DNA from: Penelope pileata
Taxonomy: Eukaryota; Chordata; Aves; Galliformes; Cracidae
Direction: 5' to 3'
NCBI GenBank assembly: GCA_013396635.1
Contig: WBMW01005646.1
Coordinates: 147,161 to 211,160, forward strand
Length of the DNA stretch: 64,000 nucleotides
The notes under the pieces are model-generated. The model was not told the DNA's origin. It did no database searches and was given only the letters and a program-made list of their open reading frames with translations. This document shows, one piece after another, positions 1 to 14,120 of this stretch (positions within the stretch are counted from its first letter, which is position 1; each line of letters opens with the position of its first letter). The position numbers were made by a program, and so were the translations under genes.

Positions 1-3000
1 GGAAGGATGAAGTAGCAGAAGTAATTAAGGTTATAGCAATATCTAGAGTCATTGAGTCAGACTGAATGCATTGTTTTATACAGACAGCTCAGACTGTCAT
101 CTGTCGGGAGCAGTGTATAACTGATACAAAGCAACGGATATTTTTGTGGAGAGTCCATTGTTTGATAAAAAACACTTCTGAACTGTGCAATACACTTCAC
201 AAGGAATACATTGTGGTGGTAGCATTTGTTAGAATGAACCTTTCTCAACAAGGGAAGTTTCTTGTGCAGTTGGGACGTGAGCAGGAAGCTGAGGATGTCC
301 AGCTCAGCTAATTTTCAGGTGGGTTTATACACTGCGGCTTGTATCTCTGCACATACAAAACTGGGAGGGAAGAGATCTCAGCTAGCCTGTTGTGGACGTC
401 AGTACACAGCAAAAATCTTGAAATTACAGCAAAGCATCCCAGGACTCATGTTGTGATTGATGTTGTCACTTCTGAAGGCATTTTTTTATTCAGCTTTGCC
501 TTGTGCTTTGCAATTGCACTTGAGGCAGGCTGACGTTCGACACAGCACATGCTCTGGTGTGTCTTCGCTCTGAATTTCAAACCAGCTGTGACTTAGCTCT
601 CAGCTCCGAGCAGCTGAGAATATCAGACTGCCTTACAGTTTGGGCCAGATGGGACTCAGCTGAGTTTCTTTGAACAGCTGTGATCTCATCTGAAATAATT
701 CTTGCAGCTAATCAGAAAAAAACTTGAAAGATCAAGTTAAAAAGTGAATACAGCAAAAAATCTGAAGTATCTTGCAGAATATTTGCTTTTCTGAGCTACC
801 TCTGATTGTTTCTTTTTCCTCACTCTGCACCCCAACCCTTCTCTGTGTTAAAATATTTACATAATGCAGAAGATATAAAAGTTACTGTGCTGTATAGGCC
901 TTAGACCAAGGCTGTGAGCTGAAAGATTGTCTGCTTGCTGGGGTTTACACGTTATGGAAGCAAAGCTAAGTTGGGAGTTAACACACAAAAAGTGTGTGCG
1001 GGAAGAGTAAGGTATTGAAGCAAAGAAAAACGATGCTGACATGAGCTTTGAAAATGTACATTACTGGAAACAACCATTGTGCCTGGTTAATGCCATCAAA
1101 TTATTAGCATGCCTCTGTCAAAACCTGCCTTGTGTCGACTCTGAAGTGCTCTTTCCATGCTGAAGTGGTCTTTCCACGCTCCAAACAGCCTCTGCTCTCC
1201 AGTGGTTGGGCACTTTAGGCTATTTGTGATGGTCCCTGGGCTGTGAGTGGAAGTTAGCAAGGTGAACAGAAGGGTTTTCGATATGGTTAGATTAAATGTA
1301 ATGGGCGGAATACGCCACATAACAATATTTCTAATAAATACATTGGAGTATCAGTCTCCACCGGCCATTGAAAATCAGCTGTAGAAAACACGAGCATGGG
1401 TTCTGTCTACCTCGCTGCAGCCCGTCAGTTCTCCACAGATCTGTATTGCTCTTCATGATAGCTAAAGCACTTCAGTTCCCTGTGCTGTGCAAGTGGTATG
1501 CAATGAAACCATGAACTATTAACCATATACGTATTTAATTTTGTGAGTCAAATGTGCTACTTTCTTGCTCAGAAATTTCGAAGTCTGTTTCCATGTTAAG
1601 AAGTACATACAATGAGCTTAAGTTTGCTGCCATTGCTGCTGCACACCTTGGTGGTGGATTCCCTGCTCGTCTGTGCTAAGAGAAGGTAACAAGAAATAAT
1701 TACTGACCTCCAGAATAACCTTCATGATTTGTATACTTATCCTATCTCCCCTTAGTCATCTCATCAATAAATTTCCCAAGCAAAGAAAAAATCTTCAAAT
1801 GGGTTTTGTTACTTGAAAAGAACTGGACCTCTTCCTACGATTGCCTGACGTGGTTGTTTTTCCCTCACTTTAGAACATCCAGAGCGGATTTTTTATTTTG
1901 TAGCTGTTATTAGCTGATTTGCTTTGATCACATTGGAAAGCACTGTGAGATTTTTCACCACAGAGCATTTCTTCAAGTTTTTGGTTTGTTTTTATGTATA
2001 ACAGAAACTGATAAGAATTACAGTTGAAAGGGAGAAAAACGATGAGTGCAGAATAAAAATTTGTTCTTTAGATTCCCTTTGCAGCAGAAGCTGCAATAAT
2101 TTTGACAGATAATTTAAAGAGACATGAAATAAGAGTGTGGAAAGTACTTTTTCCTCAGGTTCTTTTTGACACAAGAAAGAAAACTTGTTTATATGTTAGA
2201 AATTCTTATTTTTTCCTGCTATGCTTTTCTTGTTTTTAAATCAAAAGAATCAAGGAAATAAATCCAAAAAACTGAAAGAGGAGGATTTGCTTGCCCTGTT
2301 TGAAAGCACTTTGCTTTTTGGTGTTGCATTATGTCCTGTCAGATGCATCAGCAGGTAGCTGGGGAGAAAAGGTCGAATGCTTGCTTTCACTGTTAAAGGC
2401 CAAACATTCTTCCCGATGAAGGAAGTCCAGAAAAAACCTCCCCAGTGCCTGAGATTTTGATATGTTCATGGTGGTAATAATATCTAATTTTTTATTTGCT
2501 GAGGGAAAGTGTTATTCCTTACTATTCTGTTCTTCATGCTTTCCTTCTGTGTTTGGCTATGTGAGCTTTAAACTGGATGTTGCCTTCTGTCTTTGTGGGA
2601 GCAGCACGCTGGATAGGTGGAGCTACTTCTCTATTTATACCGCATTCTGGAATCATCTGGGAATGTAAAGCTCTCAATCAATATCAATATTTTCACAACT
2701 TTTTGGAGTCACACATTGTTCACGCAATTAAAACAAAAAATATCTAAAAATTGTGTTTCTCTGAATTTATCTTTGCTCTTAGTTCCAATTTACTCAAATA
2801 GCTCTTTGCCCCAAAACTTTCTCTAGACTTCATGGACTTTTCCCAGGGTGTTACCTCATCAGTTTGCTCTGCTGCATTCTCTAATCCTGCTGTATTTCTG
2901 TATTTCCTTCTGAATTCCCCTACTCCTACAGCCTCTCCTAAAGCACAATGCAGAAGTTCTCCTCCATAACTCCAATTACCGAACAGACTTCTTTAGGCAT

Positions 3001-6000
3001 TGGTGTGTCTGTTGTTTTTGAGTTTTTTTGTTTGTTTTGTTTTAAGATGAGCATTTTTCTACCCATAGTCTTACAGCAAGTGATAGATGACTTTCATTTT
3101 CCTCATTTTTCTTGAGGTTGGTTAACGGATTCTGTTCTGTATCCTGGGGAGGAAAGGTGCTACAAAATGTGAGTTTAAAATGTGAGTTACCATTTTTTCT
3201 TTCCAAGTTTCTTAGACATGACTAAACTGATACAAGCAAGCAATATTATTCCTTTTCATCATCTCCCATACTCATTCCTCTCCCCTCTGTGACTAACGCC
3301 AGGCTTCGTCCTCTGCAGCGTGAGCTGAGCTCTCTTTTGGTGGCTGTGAGCAGCTTCAGCCGCTCAGACAGTGAGAGCCCTGCGCAGCCTTCCAAACAGC
3401 CAGCATGTGTGCTGGCCAGCCAAACCTTTCGATATTGTCAGCAAATGCTGTGCAGTACTTCCTGGCTGGGAAAGAGAGTTAAATTGTTCTTCACCTCTAC
3501 AGGCTGTTGCAAAACCAAATTCTGACCAGCTGCTGCTCTGAATGGAGAGGTCTTATCAATGCCAATGAAGGTTCAAGTATGTGAGCCTAAGAAACAATAC
3601 TAAGCCTCATAAGGGAGCTTATGTATCTCTAACGCAAACAAAAGTAGCCTAAAACATTTTCTGAGGATGTATCTGTAACCTAAGGTCTTATCTGTATTAA
3701 TATTCCTGAGGAGATGAAGCCGTTTTCCTGCAGACTTTGTGCAGCGCGTTAGGGAGGCTCAGCCTGTACAGGCAGCCGGGCTGTGGTGAGCTACTGGCCA
3801 TCAAAAAGATTTAAGTTGCTTTAAATAGACTTGCAGGAATCTGAAATACTTTAATCGCCTCGCTCGCAGCAAAGCATTTGCAGTGTCTGGATTTATTTAT
3901 ATTCTCCTCACATCCTCTAGAGCAAGAGATAATGGCTGATAACATCTCCTTCTACCCCACTAACTTTCCATAATTATTGCATGAAGGTTTCTGCCTGTCC
4001 CCAGTCTTAAAGCACGGTGACAGGGCTGCCTGTGCAGCACAGAGGATCTGTTTACCAGAGTAAATAGGAAGTGAAGAGTCAGGATTAGATACATATTTTA
4101 TGAGCAAGCAGTATGTGGAAAACCATTGTCGTGGTGAAAGAGTAGGTGGTTCATTAAATTTTATAGGCAAGAAATTAGAAATTATCCACTGGCTACAGAA
4201 CAGTAGGTTCATCCTGGCTTTGGACAAGGGCAGTGGTGAGGTGGAAAGCTCCTTGCCATGAGGAAGGAAGCAATGTATGTGAGAGACATTACATAATAAG
4301 TACATATTTAGTATCCTCTCCTTAAATCCCATTTTGTATATTTCAGTGACCTTTTTGACATCCCATCTCAGTTGTTTTCATCATTGCTGTGATTTTAACT
4401 TGAACTGCATATTTGCCTTGATGTAGGAGTTTGAATGAAGCTGTCAATGGCCCTGATCCAGGCTCCTGAATTCAAGAGAAAAGCAGCTTGTCCTTCAGGG
4501 CCCAGCCCAATCTTAGCCTTCATTTCTGCATAAAACGTATGAATGGTTCATTTCAGAATTCGCTCTGGGATCATCCACATGCTGACACCTCCAGCCCAGC
4601 TAGGTCCTCCATGCACCTTTCACTCCAGCACTTTAATCTGTGCTGAGTTTTCCATTAATTTATGTCATCCACAAACGTCTGAGCTTTTAATGACCAAGGG
4701 GCATCTTGGGTGAGACACGATGGGCTGCTGCTGACAGCCAGACAGCAGCTGGAGTTATTGCCTGTCCTGATCTCTGGCTGGCCATCTGGGAGGCTGCCCC
4801 TGCCTGCTGGATAGCTGTCAGGTTGACAGAGAGCTGATTTTGCTGCCCAGAAAAATTCTGGTGAGGCTTCTCTGCTTCTCTGGAGTTAGAAAGCTGGGAT
4901 ATGTGAATGCAGCGTCTGGCATAGCTCAGCTCTTGGGCTGGGTGTGTTCATTCTCTTCCAGAGGTGAATTTGCCTACCCAAAATCTTGGTCCTGGTCTAG
5001 AGCACCCCAAAATTTCATGAGCATCTGAGACTGAAGTCTAGCAGTGGCATTTCAGTTAAGATTCTTTGCTTTGATGGTATTGAGCTCTAAATGTAAAAAA
5101 TCAGTAGTCAGAAGACATCTCCAACTCAAATAGTCATAGGAATACAATCACAAGGACACAGAAGCAAATGTCACCTGACTTGGTAGAATTCTCATTGCTA
5201 CTGTTCTGTGATGCTTAGACACAAACAACGGTGCTATTTTTATATGCATACATAATCTAGTATCCTACCATCTCTGTCAAAATACTTTAAGGTATACTTT
5301 TATTATTTGTGCATGTCTAGTACAGTTTTGTGCACAAAGCTAGAAATTGCACTAAACTTAAAGAACAAGCAGCCCGAACACAGAATAATGTGCTGTTTGT
5401 GGATTAACTACTGCTTTTTTTTCTTTCTGCCTTTCTGGAAGGAGCAACAGGGTCAACCTAGAGCCTTGGCAATGTCGAAAGTTACTCAGAGCTAGGAGGA
5501 AAGTCTTTTTTTTTCCATAACAAACAGTGAAGGGAATGCTGGATTCAGCTGACATACGTTGAAAGTTGCATATCACAGTTCTGGTCCATGCAGAGGTGGA
5601 GATGAAACTGATGTGTGGATTTCGTAGGTCCTTCCACTCTTACCAAGATGGCATTCAGCTAAGTTTGTCCTCCAGTTGGCTGGCTCACTTTCTCTGTAGG
5701 GGTGTAGCTCCCTCCTCTATCCCAAGTCATTCCATGGACGTTTGTAGTGACTGTGATTCCAATCTCTCTGTTTTGTCTTGTATATTATATTGTTTCCCAA
5801 GATGGCAGATATTCACAGAGCTAATGAAAAGAGAACAATCAACCAGCAAACATTCATCAGTCTGATACAAACTGGCACCGATAAGCCCATCACACAAGGA
5901 AGCGGGCGTCCACATTTCTCACAGTCCTTGCACAAAGCTCAGATAGCTGGGTTCCCTTCATTGACAAGGGAAGCTAGAATCAGCAGCAGTCTCTTGACTG

Positions 6001-6813
6001 AATCGTCTGTTCTGTTCTCCATATTCAGTGGGAAAAGAAAAATAAAATGGCACTGTGAAAGACCTGGCGAACATATTTATTGAACTCAGGTATTTGGAAG
6101 CATCTAAGGCACATGCGGTTTTTGTGTTGGTGTGAGACGATAATTCTTCATCCAGAAACTGGCATGGCTGTGGGTTTTGCACGTGTGTGCAAGTGTGTGT
6201 TGAATCTGCAATGTTGTACGTGCAGATGATCCAACATTTGCCAACGTTTCTCAGTAGTGGCACTATTCATTTAGGACCCTGAAGAAGAAAGAGGTAAATA
6301 ATGGTTTAAAAGCTTCACAGCACAGCGTGCACTGCTTAAAATGTTCCTCTGTTTGTTCATCTGAGATAATACTGATAGAAATTCTCAAATGTGGTCTGTA
6401 ATAGAGAGCAACATTAGCTGTATCACTATAAAGGATAGCTTTTTATGTGCTACTTGTTTATTCAAATTTATTAAAAAGGCCCTTCAAATTTCAAAAGCTT
6501 CTGCATATGCATAAGCATTTAAGAGCCAGATCAGAATTCAGTCTGGCTGTTCTGATTTAGTACACTGAATGAGTAATGGGATGAAAATCAGGAAATAGAG
6601 GCTGTCTTCCACATTTTGCTCCTTGCTTATCTCGTTTTAAAAAATCTGGTTGTGCCTCAGTTTCCCTGTCTCTAAAATAGGAACATTTCATGTGTCCATA
6701 TTTGTAAAGCACTTTAAGATTTCAGTTTGGTCCATCGATGCAAAATTTTATTTATTGTCTCTTGGTTAACACTGGCTGCTCATGGACGCTTTGGAAATCG
6801 ATTCATCAGATGT
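1..6813. other. intergenic, no gene recognised
   Basis: Moderately AT-rich unique-looking sequence. Apart from the 19-bp duplication at 1141 I see only short chance open frames on both strands and no repeat family. FOXN3 coding sequence, the expected neighbour in other vertebrates, was not seen. Confidence 0.6.
1141..1178 (+). repeat. 19-bp direct tandem duplication
   Basis: CTGAAGTGCTCTTTCCATG is followed immediately by CTGAAGTGGTCTTTCCACG, differing at two positions. A small local duplication in noncoding DNA. Confidence 0.85.
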
Positions 6814-6887
6814 ATCACAGAATCACAGAATCACAGAATTGCAGGGGTTGGAAGGGACCTCGAGAGATCATCGAGTCCAACCCCCCA
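6814..6887 (-). mobile_element. CR1 LINE 3' tail fragment
   Basis: Three copies of the ATCACAGA tail unit, then GGGGTTGGAAGGGACCTCGA and GATCATCGAGTCCAACCCCC. This is the reverse complement of the canonical avian CR1 3' end. About 75 bp remain, a severely 5'-truncated copy. Confidence 0.93.
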
Positions 6888-7305
6888 AATACATGTAGGT
6901 GTACTGTTGTATCTGTGAGATTATTTCAATGAGAACTGATTTAAAAAATCTCAAAATATATTCCCAACAAAACAGTGAGAACTCAATTTGGCCATAACTA
7001 CCCAGGTTTATCAAAGATGCAAGTTGCTAATTATTGCTTTGTGTGTGTTTTTTTTAAAGCCACAATGACGTAGAGGAAGTGAGACACCCTTTGAAAAACA
7101 AATGAGCAAGAGAACTAACTTATTGGCTTCTCCAGGAGAACTGTTCCCTTTGATATTCATGGCCAAAATCAGGTAAAAGTTTCTGGAAATAGGATCAGAT
7201 TCTTATTCTCATGCATCTAAACCCAATGATGTCACGTTTCAGAGTCTGCACGGGTAACAGTTTGCAGTACTCAGATTTATGGACTCTGACAATACCCAGC
7301 CAGTC

Positions 7306-7850
7306 ACAGGTCGCTCCGAAAGTAATGCCTTCTATTTTATTTCTTTTTTAAACTTACAACAAAGAGCACAATAACACTGTTTGATAGGTCAAATTCTCAA
7401 CTACAAAACACTGTTCTTCAACACAGACACCACCACTAGCTGTGCATTTTTGCCAGCCATGTACAGGAGCCTGCATGCCATGCTCATAAAAATCTCCATG
7501 GGTTGTCTTTCATATCATGGTTACCACTGCTGAAATGCACCACCACTGCCTCACTGTGCTCACATCCACTGTTTGGTCTCCAGAAATGTTCAGCAAGAAT
7601 CAGTGAATGTCAATGGGTGCCATTTTTTCTGCATGGAGGAATTCAATGCCACACCTTCACTCCATCTGCACTCCCACGTCACATGCCATTATGTCAGCGT
7701 GCCCCTCTGCTGCCATCTGTTGCACGGCAACAACGTGGAATGGGATATTGGTGGGAAGGTTCAGCTTCTGCTGCCATACCACCAACTTCCTCTGATGTTA
7801 TGGGCCAACATGATAAAGCAGGAGGCATTGCTTTCAGAGCAGCCCTCATA
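7306..7850 (-). mobile_element. mariner (Galluhop-like) non-autonomous copy
   Basis: Both ends carry matching inverted termini: GGTCGCTCCGAAAGTAATGC at 7309-7328 and its imperfect complement at 7825-7844, with about five mismatches over 24 bases. Inside, the minus strand has an open stretch with the C-terminal mariner transposase signature: FYEHGMQAPVHGWQKC, with GWQKC at 7457-7443, then GGVCVEE. The element is only about 545 bp, far short of the roughly 1.3 kb of an autonomous mariner, so most of the transposase is missing and it cannot move by itself. A TA at 7849-7850 fits the mariner target; the left TA is not preserved. The Galluhop assignment is from memory of chicken repeats. Confidence 0.88.
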
Positions 7851-10073
7851 TGACAGGGGCAGCAGACAAGCAGCAATGGCTGTAAGTGAATCTATGATGA
7901 CAATCAGGGGATGTGCTTCCTGAAGGCAACTGAAGAAATTTTGAAGAAAATCCATTGATCTTCCTGCTATTGGTTCCTGTGGCCAAGTGACAGAGATCTG
8001 TCCTACCCCTCCTGCCATCTCACGGGGTGTCTCGCAGTCACGTGTTGAGCTGCGGAAATGTAAGAGTCTGTGACACTGAGCCCAATTCATTCTGGAGTGA
8101 ACTCATGGGCATGTGCTTTTTTTAACAGATAGTTTCATGCAGTGATAAGGAGCAGCCATGTGGCATTGCAACCTACTCCTTATTTACAGCATAAAACAGC
8201 TTTATTCCTGTAATGGTAGAGCCAAATGCTTTGCAAGCAAGCAGTCTGTACATCTCAAATGAGCTGTTCCTGTAATTCTAGCACGTGGTTGTAAGAACTC
8301 AGTAGCATAATTATAGGTAAGGAAGTGGTGGCGTTGAGAAGAGATGATGGAAAGTTTTTCCAGCAAATAAGCAGAGCTGAGAGCTTGCATCCTGCTGCTG
8401 CTGAAACACCACAGTGTCCCCAGGGGTCACAGAAGGAAAGCTTCAAACCATAAAGACATACATTGAGGATATCATAAACAAGACGCGTAGCCTAAAATGG
8501 AGCTCAAGTGTGCCTGGCCCTCAGTTAGCTTAGGAGATGTGAACAGGAGTCCTCTGGTCTGAACTCAAGGCTGGCAGATGGCTGCAGCCATGTAAGCAGC
8601 TCTGAAAAAATGAATCTCAGTAAGAAGTAGGGAGCAATAGGTGGGTTTTTTATTATTTTATTTGCTGCAGTGTCTCTGATTTAAATTAATAAGCTAGCTA
8701 TCCTGGGCTTTACACATTGCACAACATTTGAGGAAGGCCTGCCCAGATGCTTATGGTGTCCAGCCTTGTGTCCAATAAGAAACATTTCAACAGTCACTCA
8801 CTCCTACAGATATACAGAACGGAATTTTGGTTATTTCACAATATCTAGTTACGTGGAGAGCATAAAATTAGAAACTGTTAATATTTTGACATTTCTTGGA
8901 CATTGCATAAAATGTTGCTACATCTTTGTAATTGTACTGCCTGACTTCGTTCTTTTCTAAATTTATTCTCCTTGTCACTATCTCCTAACTAAGGAGTCAA
9001 TATGAATATGTTTATGATGTGCAGAAGGGGCTTTTCACTGGTGTGAAGCAATTCCACATTGCGCTGGGCGTTTAGCCAGCCAGGGTTGTAGGCAAGTGCC
9101 ATATGTCATTTCTCAAGTACATGATACATTCTTGCTGGAGACCCAAGCATATTTTGCCACACACATTGCCCATCCGCTTCTTGTTTCTATCTGTGAATTC
9201 TACATGTTTCTCATAGCAAGCTTTCTGCCTTCTGTTCTCTTTGGAAATCACTTCACTGGTTATGGGTGGTATCAGCACAACCAAGAGCAGAAATGCCATA
9301 TCTTCATTTCGTGTGGAATTGGAGGTTATGTTTGTCAGACTGATCTGTAAATAAGGTACTCAGAGGAAGCCCGAAAAACCAATGAGCAGTACATGTCCAT
9401 TAGTAGATTTTTAAAAAATAGCGCTCAAAGCATCTACTGAAAATAGTAAAGTTTTTCTGTGCACTCTGCCTGCAGGTGTCTGGCATCTTCTGTAATTTAT
9501 AGGGAGATAACAGTTCTGTTTTATCTTCCTGTTTATTTCTCTTGCAACATTTTCTGTTTATTTGTAGGTTTACTACACTATGAGTGACTAAGTGGTTATT
9601 TACTTCTTAAATCCCCAAATAAATCCTTGAGAACAGACCTATATTAAGCAAACAGGACTGTCTGAGCAGTGACAAAGACATTTTAAAAAAGAAACTGTTT
9701 CACATTGAAATCAAACTCAAATTTCTGCATAGAGTTTCCATTGCCTCTACAATAGAATACACTTCGTGGGCATGTGACAGTGAAAAAGGGAGCGAGTTAG
9801 AGTGGAAAACTTGGAGGCAGAAGTCTCACAGCTGCTGACTGTATGGTGAGGACTTTCTCCCAGGACATGGATTCAGTTCTGCCCTTCTCTGCGGGATTGA
9901 TCCCATGCTTTCTGTTTTTCTTCCTCTCTGTGCTGATCCAACCTTCTGGAGAAAACTGGTGCCAGTGTTTCAGGCTGATAACATTTAATTTTGCATAAAT
10001 GAATAACAAGTTCCTGGAACTGAGAATGAAGGTGCTTTCTCCAGGCTGGAGTGTGATTTGTACAGCCTGGCTC
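7851..10073. other. intergenic, no gene recognised
   Basis: Between the mariner copy and repeat copy A there are only short unconserved-looking frames on both strands. No splice-flanked coding segment and no recognisable repeat. Confidence 0.55.
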
Positions 10074-10230
10074 TGTTAGGGGAACTGTTAGGCCACAACC
10101 TGAACTGGTGATGGAGCACCTGGAGAAGGGGTGTGGTGGGCCCAGGGAGCACAGGTAAATTGTTTGCACCTGTTCTCCCCATGTGATGGAAGGGGCGGAG
10201 CCAGGGCAGAGCCACCCTGGGCTCATAGAA
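10074..10230 (+). repeat. interspersed repeat copy A (LTR-like, unidentified)
   Basis: This segment shares about 150 bp of colinear similarity with 45982-46145: a TGT start, GAGCACCTGG followed by GAAGGGGTGTGGT, GGGAGCACAGG, CACCTGT, GGAAGGGG and AGGGCCA. The copies are dispersed 36 kb apart and same-oriented, which marks a repeat family. The TGT start, and in this copy a TATAAAA at about 10367 and an ATAAAG at about 10388, suggest a solo LTR whose right end is near 10400. I cannot name the family. Confidence 0.6.
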
Positions 10231-13200
10231 GGGCCACTGAAGGGAGAGCATCTCTTGGGCCTAGGCTGCTTCTTGGAAAGGAGTGCTGCACAGCTGGAGA
10301 TCCCCTTTAGCACCTGGGTGAGTCAAAAATTGTATGAAACCTTTGTCTGTGCCTATTGTTAATACCTATAAAACCTTGCACAGGATCATAAAGAACCTGT
10401 CAGAAGTAATTTTTCTTCTTCATTTGCCATGGCAAGAAAATCTTCCAGCATCGTCCTCCTGGCAGGGCTGTGTATCCAGCCATGGAAATCCAGCCAAATC
10501 AACCCAGTAAATTCACTGTGGATGTATGCATACACTGGAGAATGACTGAAGGTGCTATTCAGCTACAAGAGTCTCTGCCTTGAAAGGTGTACTCTAAAAG
10601 ACTCCAAGCTAAGACGGCTGGAAGATCCTGAACTATCATTAATGTGGTTGTATACCTCCTGCATGGCATTTCTCTTTACTACTTTTGCTGTGGGATGGAG
10701 TCAGTCAGCTGAATTCCGTGAGTAGTTCCGTGGAGGAAGAACTCTGAGGAAGGAGGTGAATGAGATGTGAGAAATATCGGGTATCCCAATATTATGTAGC
10801 TGCTTCAGGCTTTGGGAATAGCAGTGGCAAAAAGAATCCCATTTGATTCTTCTCCCACATTCTGTAGGGACCTGCCGTGAGCACAGCATCTTTCTCTCCC
10901 CACCGTCAGCCTACCTGCCCTTGGCTCCAGCTTCTGCTCCCTGATCAGCCATAAGCAGGCGCCATGGCCAAGGGCTGATGGTGACCTGGGTAAATGCACG
11001 GTACTTCTTGCCTCCTGAGCAGGTGTAGTCCTTGCAGAAGCAAGCACCGCACCTGGTAACAATTATTGCAGATTAGTTTGAGATGACTAGTAAAAGTGCC
11101 CTACCCATATGAGTCTGAAAAAAACAGATTATTACAGTTCATTATATTCTCTTTTTTTTGAGAAGATTATCAGTAGAATCTCAGGGAGAAGTTCTCTGGA
11201 GTTGTTTAGTGTCTGAATATCTTAAATCACAGCAAACTCTCCTTTTTAGGTAATTTGTGCAGATTTGGTGAGGGCGGGGAGGTTCCTGTGTTTGAAATTG
11301 TTAGCGATGCTGAAGATGCTGCTGGTTTGTGTGATACATGTAACTGAATAGATAAAACAAATGCTAATGGAGCAAACTTTGCAGTTTTGAATGGGCTTTA
11401 TATTAATCAAAATATTGACTTTATAATCCCTGTCTACTAAAACTACCCTATGCACTTTTAAAATTGGATTCAAGGAAAATGGAGAAATACTTGGAAATAG
11501 AGTGTTTTAATTAAAAATACAGTTTCAAAGCAATTAAAAGTGGCTAAGTTTCTGGATCAGTTTTTCTTTGATCCTGAAATCTCATATAATCTGAGTATGA
11601 CTCACTTCTAGGAAGATGTTAATTGAATAGCCCTCTGCTTGTCTCTTCCTTTTAAGCTACTGCGCTATAGTTTGGAATATGAACCATATGCTTGATAAAA
11701 TTTTTAAACTGGTAATTGAAACAACTGCCACTTCTCCTGGTTTTGTCAGAGGATAAATATTTGCAATTTAGGAAAAAGAGCTAACTGCTAGCTCCTTGCC
11801 TCCACCTGGACTGCACCATGCTCTGATGTACATGACAGGTTTTGAGCGGTCTTAGACAGGCCGTGGTTCAAGAGATGTCGTCTCAAGTTGGCTTAGCTGT
11901 TCTTCCTCCACATAATTTCCCTTTGCAAGTACTTGGTTGGGAATCCCAGTCTCAGGACCCAATCTTATATCCCCATTAGCAGGAGGAAATTTAGCATCGT
12001 TAACTTCATTCCTGCAGTCATGTGTCTAAATAGCTTGAGCGTGCCCTTGCGTTCCCTACCAACAGACAGAGTATTATCAGCTCCTCCTTTGGTACATCAC
12101 ACCACAACTTAGGCAGAGAAGTAGCAAAGAGATGAGGCAATATCAGACAAAGACCTTAAAATTTGTTAAGTTTCATGCTGCTTGCCTGCACAAGAATAAG
12201 ACAGTCTTTTAGTCAGTAACGGTATCTTGCAGGTGGAAGTTGAAAGCTGATATGCTGGCTTCTTAGCTGAATTTTAAATACATAAACTGACATGTCAAAA
12301 TGTAAGTATGAGTGACATCTGAGATCTCTAGTAATAGTTCTTTTAAGTTTGTCCCAGATTTGAGCCCAGAGCAGGATAAAAGATATTAGAATTTAAAAAT
12401 ATTACTGTTTCCTTGTCATCGATGTGAATGTTAGATGCTTTCTTTTCAGAACATGGGACAGTGTATCAGTACAAGTCATTAGCTGTAATGCCCTTTATTT
12501 TATGCAGAGTCATTTGCTGCTGGATTTGCATACATTTTTCTAATGATTCAGCCTGTCAGCTGTCGTGGTTTCTGCAATATTTTAATATCTCACTGTTCAG
12601 AGTTAAGATGGCTTATGAGACCTTGGATCATGTATTGATATTCAGTGTGGAGCTTCATTATTCCAAGGTGGATTATGGACGCACAAACTTATTTTAATGG
12701 CTTCTTTGAATATGACTAATAATGCCTTATCAGGGAGATTTAATGTAGCTGTACAGTATGTTTAAAATAATATGACATGGGGTGTGCAGTGGACAAGATA
12801 CCAGCATTTGCTTTATTTGTATTCTAGGACACAAGGGTATTAAGGAGAAATGAAATGGCAGCTGCAGCTGTTGTAGGCATTCCCCAAAGGGATAGCACTA
12901 ATAGGATATATATCTTCATCCACAGCTGAGTTAATTTTGAAAGCAGAGGATGAAAAATGAAACTAACCACATACAACAACATCTTGGTAACAGAGGTGGG
13001 AAAGAAACAGCCTCCCTCACTAATCTGTGACATCATTGTGATTTAAAAAAAAGGAAATCCTTCCACTAGAAATGCTAAGAGACAGGATATTTGCTCTGCA
13101 GCTGAGGCGTTAGTCTGTCAAAAAAGAGCACTTCGGGGATCTGTGTGTCTGATGGACACTGTTTAAAACATTCTGCAAATACTGTATATATACAGTGCAG

Positions 13201-13931
13201 GAAATGCATTGCTCAGAGAGGGAATAGCTTTAAATCATTTTTAGGCCTGGCAGTAAAGACTATTTTTTATGTTTATGCTGTAGATGAGACATGGTGATAG
13301 GAATAGAAAGCCACAAAATCTGCAAGAGAAATTTTGCTTTTAGTCAGACCCTAACTTCATTCCAACTGGACTGATATTCTGGATGTCTTGTAAATGGCAA
13401 AATTTTTTTTAATGGAGCCAAACATAGCTTTTCATCTTCTTTGAGAAGCTTTCAGTCCGTCTCCTGGATCTCGGGGATTATGCCTTACTGGAAATTTGTC
13501 AGGCACAATGCTGTGGAGAAAAATGCTTCAAACCTTTATTTAATCTTCTCTTGACTCTCCTCCCACCCAAGGAGTGTGATTCACAGTAAGATGTCCTCAT
13601 GCACAACAATTTGTCCTCTACACACTGATGGACTTCAATATCTTAAAGCTACATCTTTCCTGTCAGTTCACAAAAAAATTGCTCCCTGCAGGGCAGTTTC
13701 ACAAGAAGTGATGACGTTATGGGTGTTATATAGGCAAGACTTTAATTTACCACTTGGTAAGCAAGTATTGCACATTGCAGGGCTACAAAAGAACACATCT
13801 ATCTACAGCCTGGCTCAAGGCATAATCTGCCTGATGCACTGCTCTGTTCCTTGAGTTCTCTTTCTAAGCGGACTGGTACTGAAGGAGCAGAGCAACCTTG
13901 TCTTCTAAGATTCCTTGGAAAAGGACTTCTT

Positions 13932-13970
13932 TATGGATATATGGACTTCTATATGGACTATATGGATATG
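13932..13970 (+). repeat. short tandem repeat of TATGGAY units
   Basis: Irregular repetition of ATATGGACTTCT, ATATGGACT and ATATGGATATG. A degenerate simple repeat only. Confidence 0.7.
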
Positions 13971-14078
13971 TCGTGTTAAGTGTGCCAAGAAGAAAGACAA
14001 GCACCTTATAGGAATGTCCCTTTATACTGTGTGTCCTGTTGCTTTCTGAGTGTTACAGGTTGCCATCTCTTGATGTTA

Positions 14079-14120
14079 GATCTACAGAAAATGGTGGTAG
14101 GTCTACAGAAAATCGGTGAT
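14079..14120 (+). repeat. 21-bp direct tandem duplication
   Basis: AGATCTACAGAAAATGGTGGT is repeated next to itself as AGGTCTACAGAAAATCGGTGA, with a few mismatches. Local duplication, no function visible. Confidence 0.75.

Noticed and set aside
7503..8090. Several 60-116 residue frames on both strands around 7.5-8.1 kb
   Set aside because: Most of this DNA is the mariner copy and its flank. The only meaningful coding trace is the transposase C-terminus on the minus strand in another frame.
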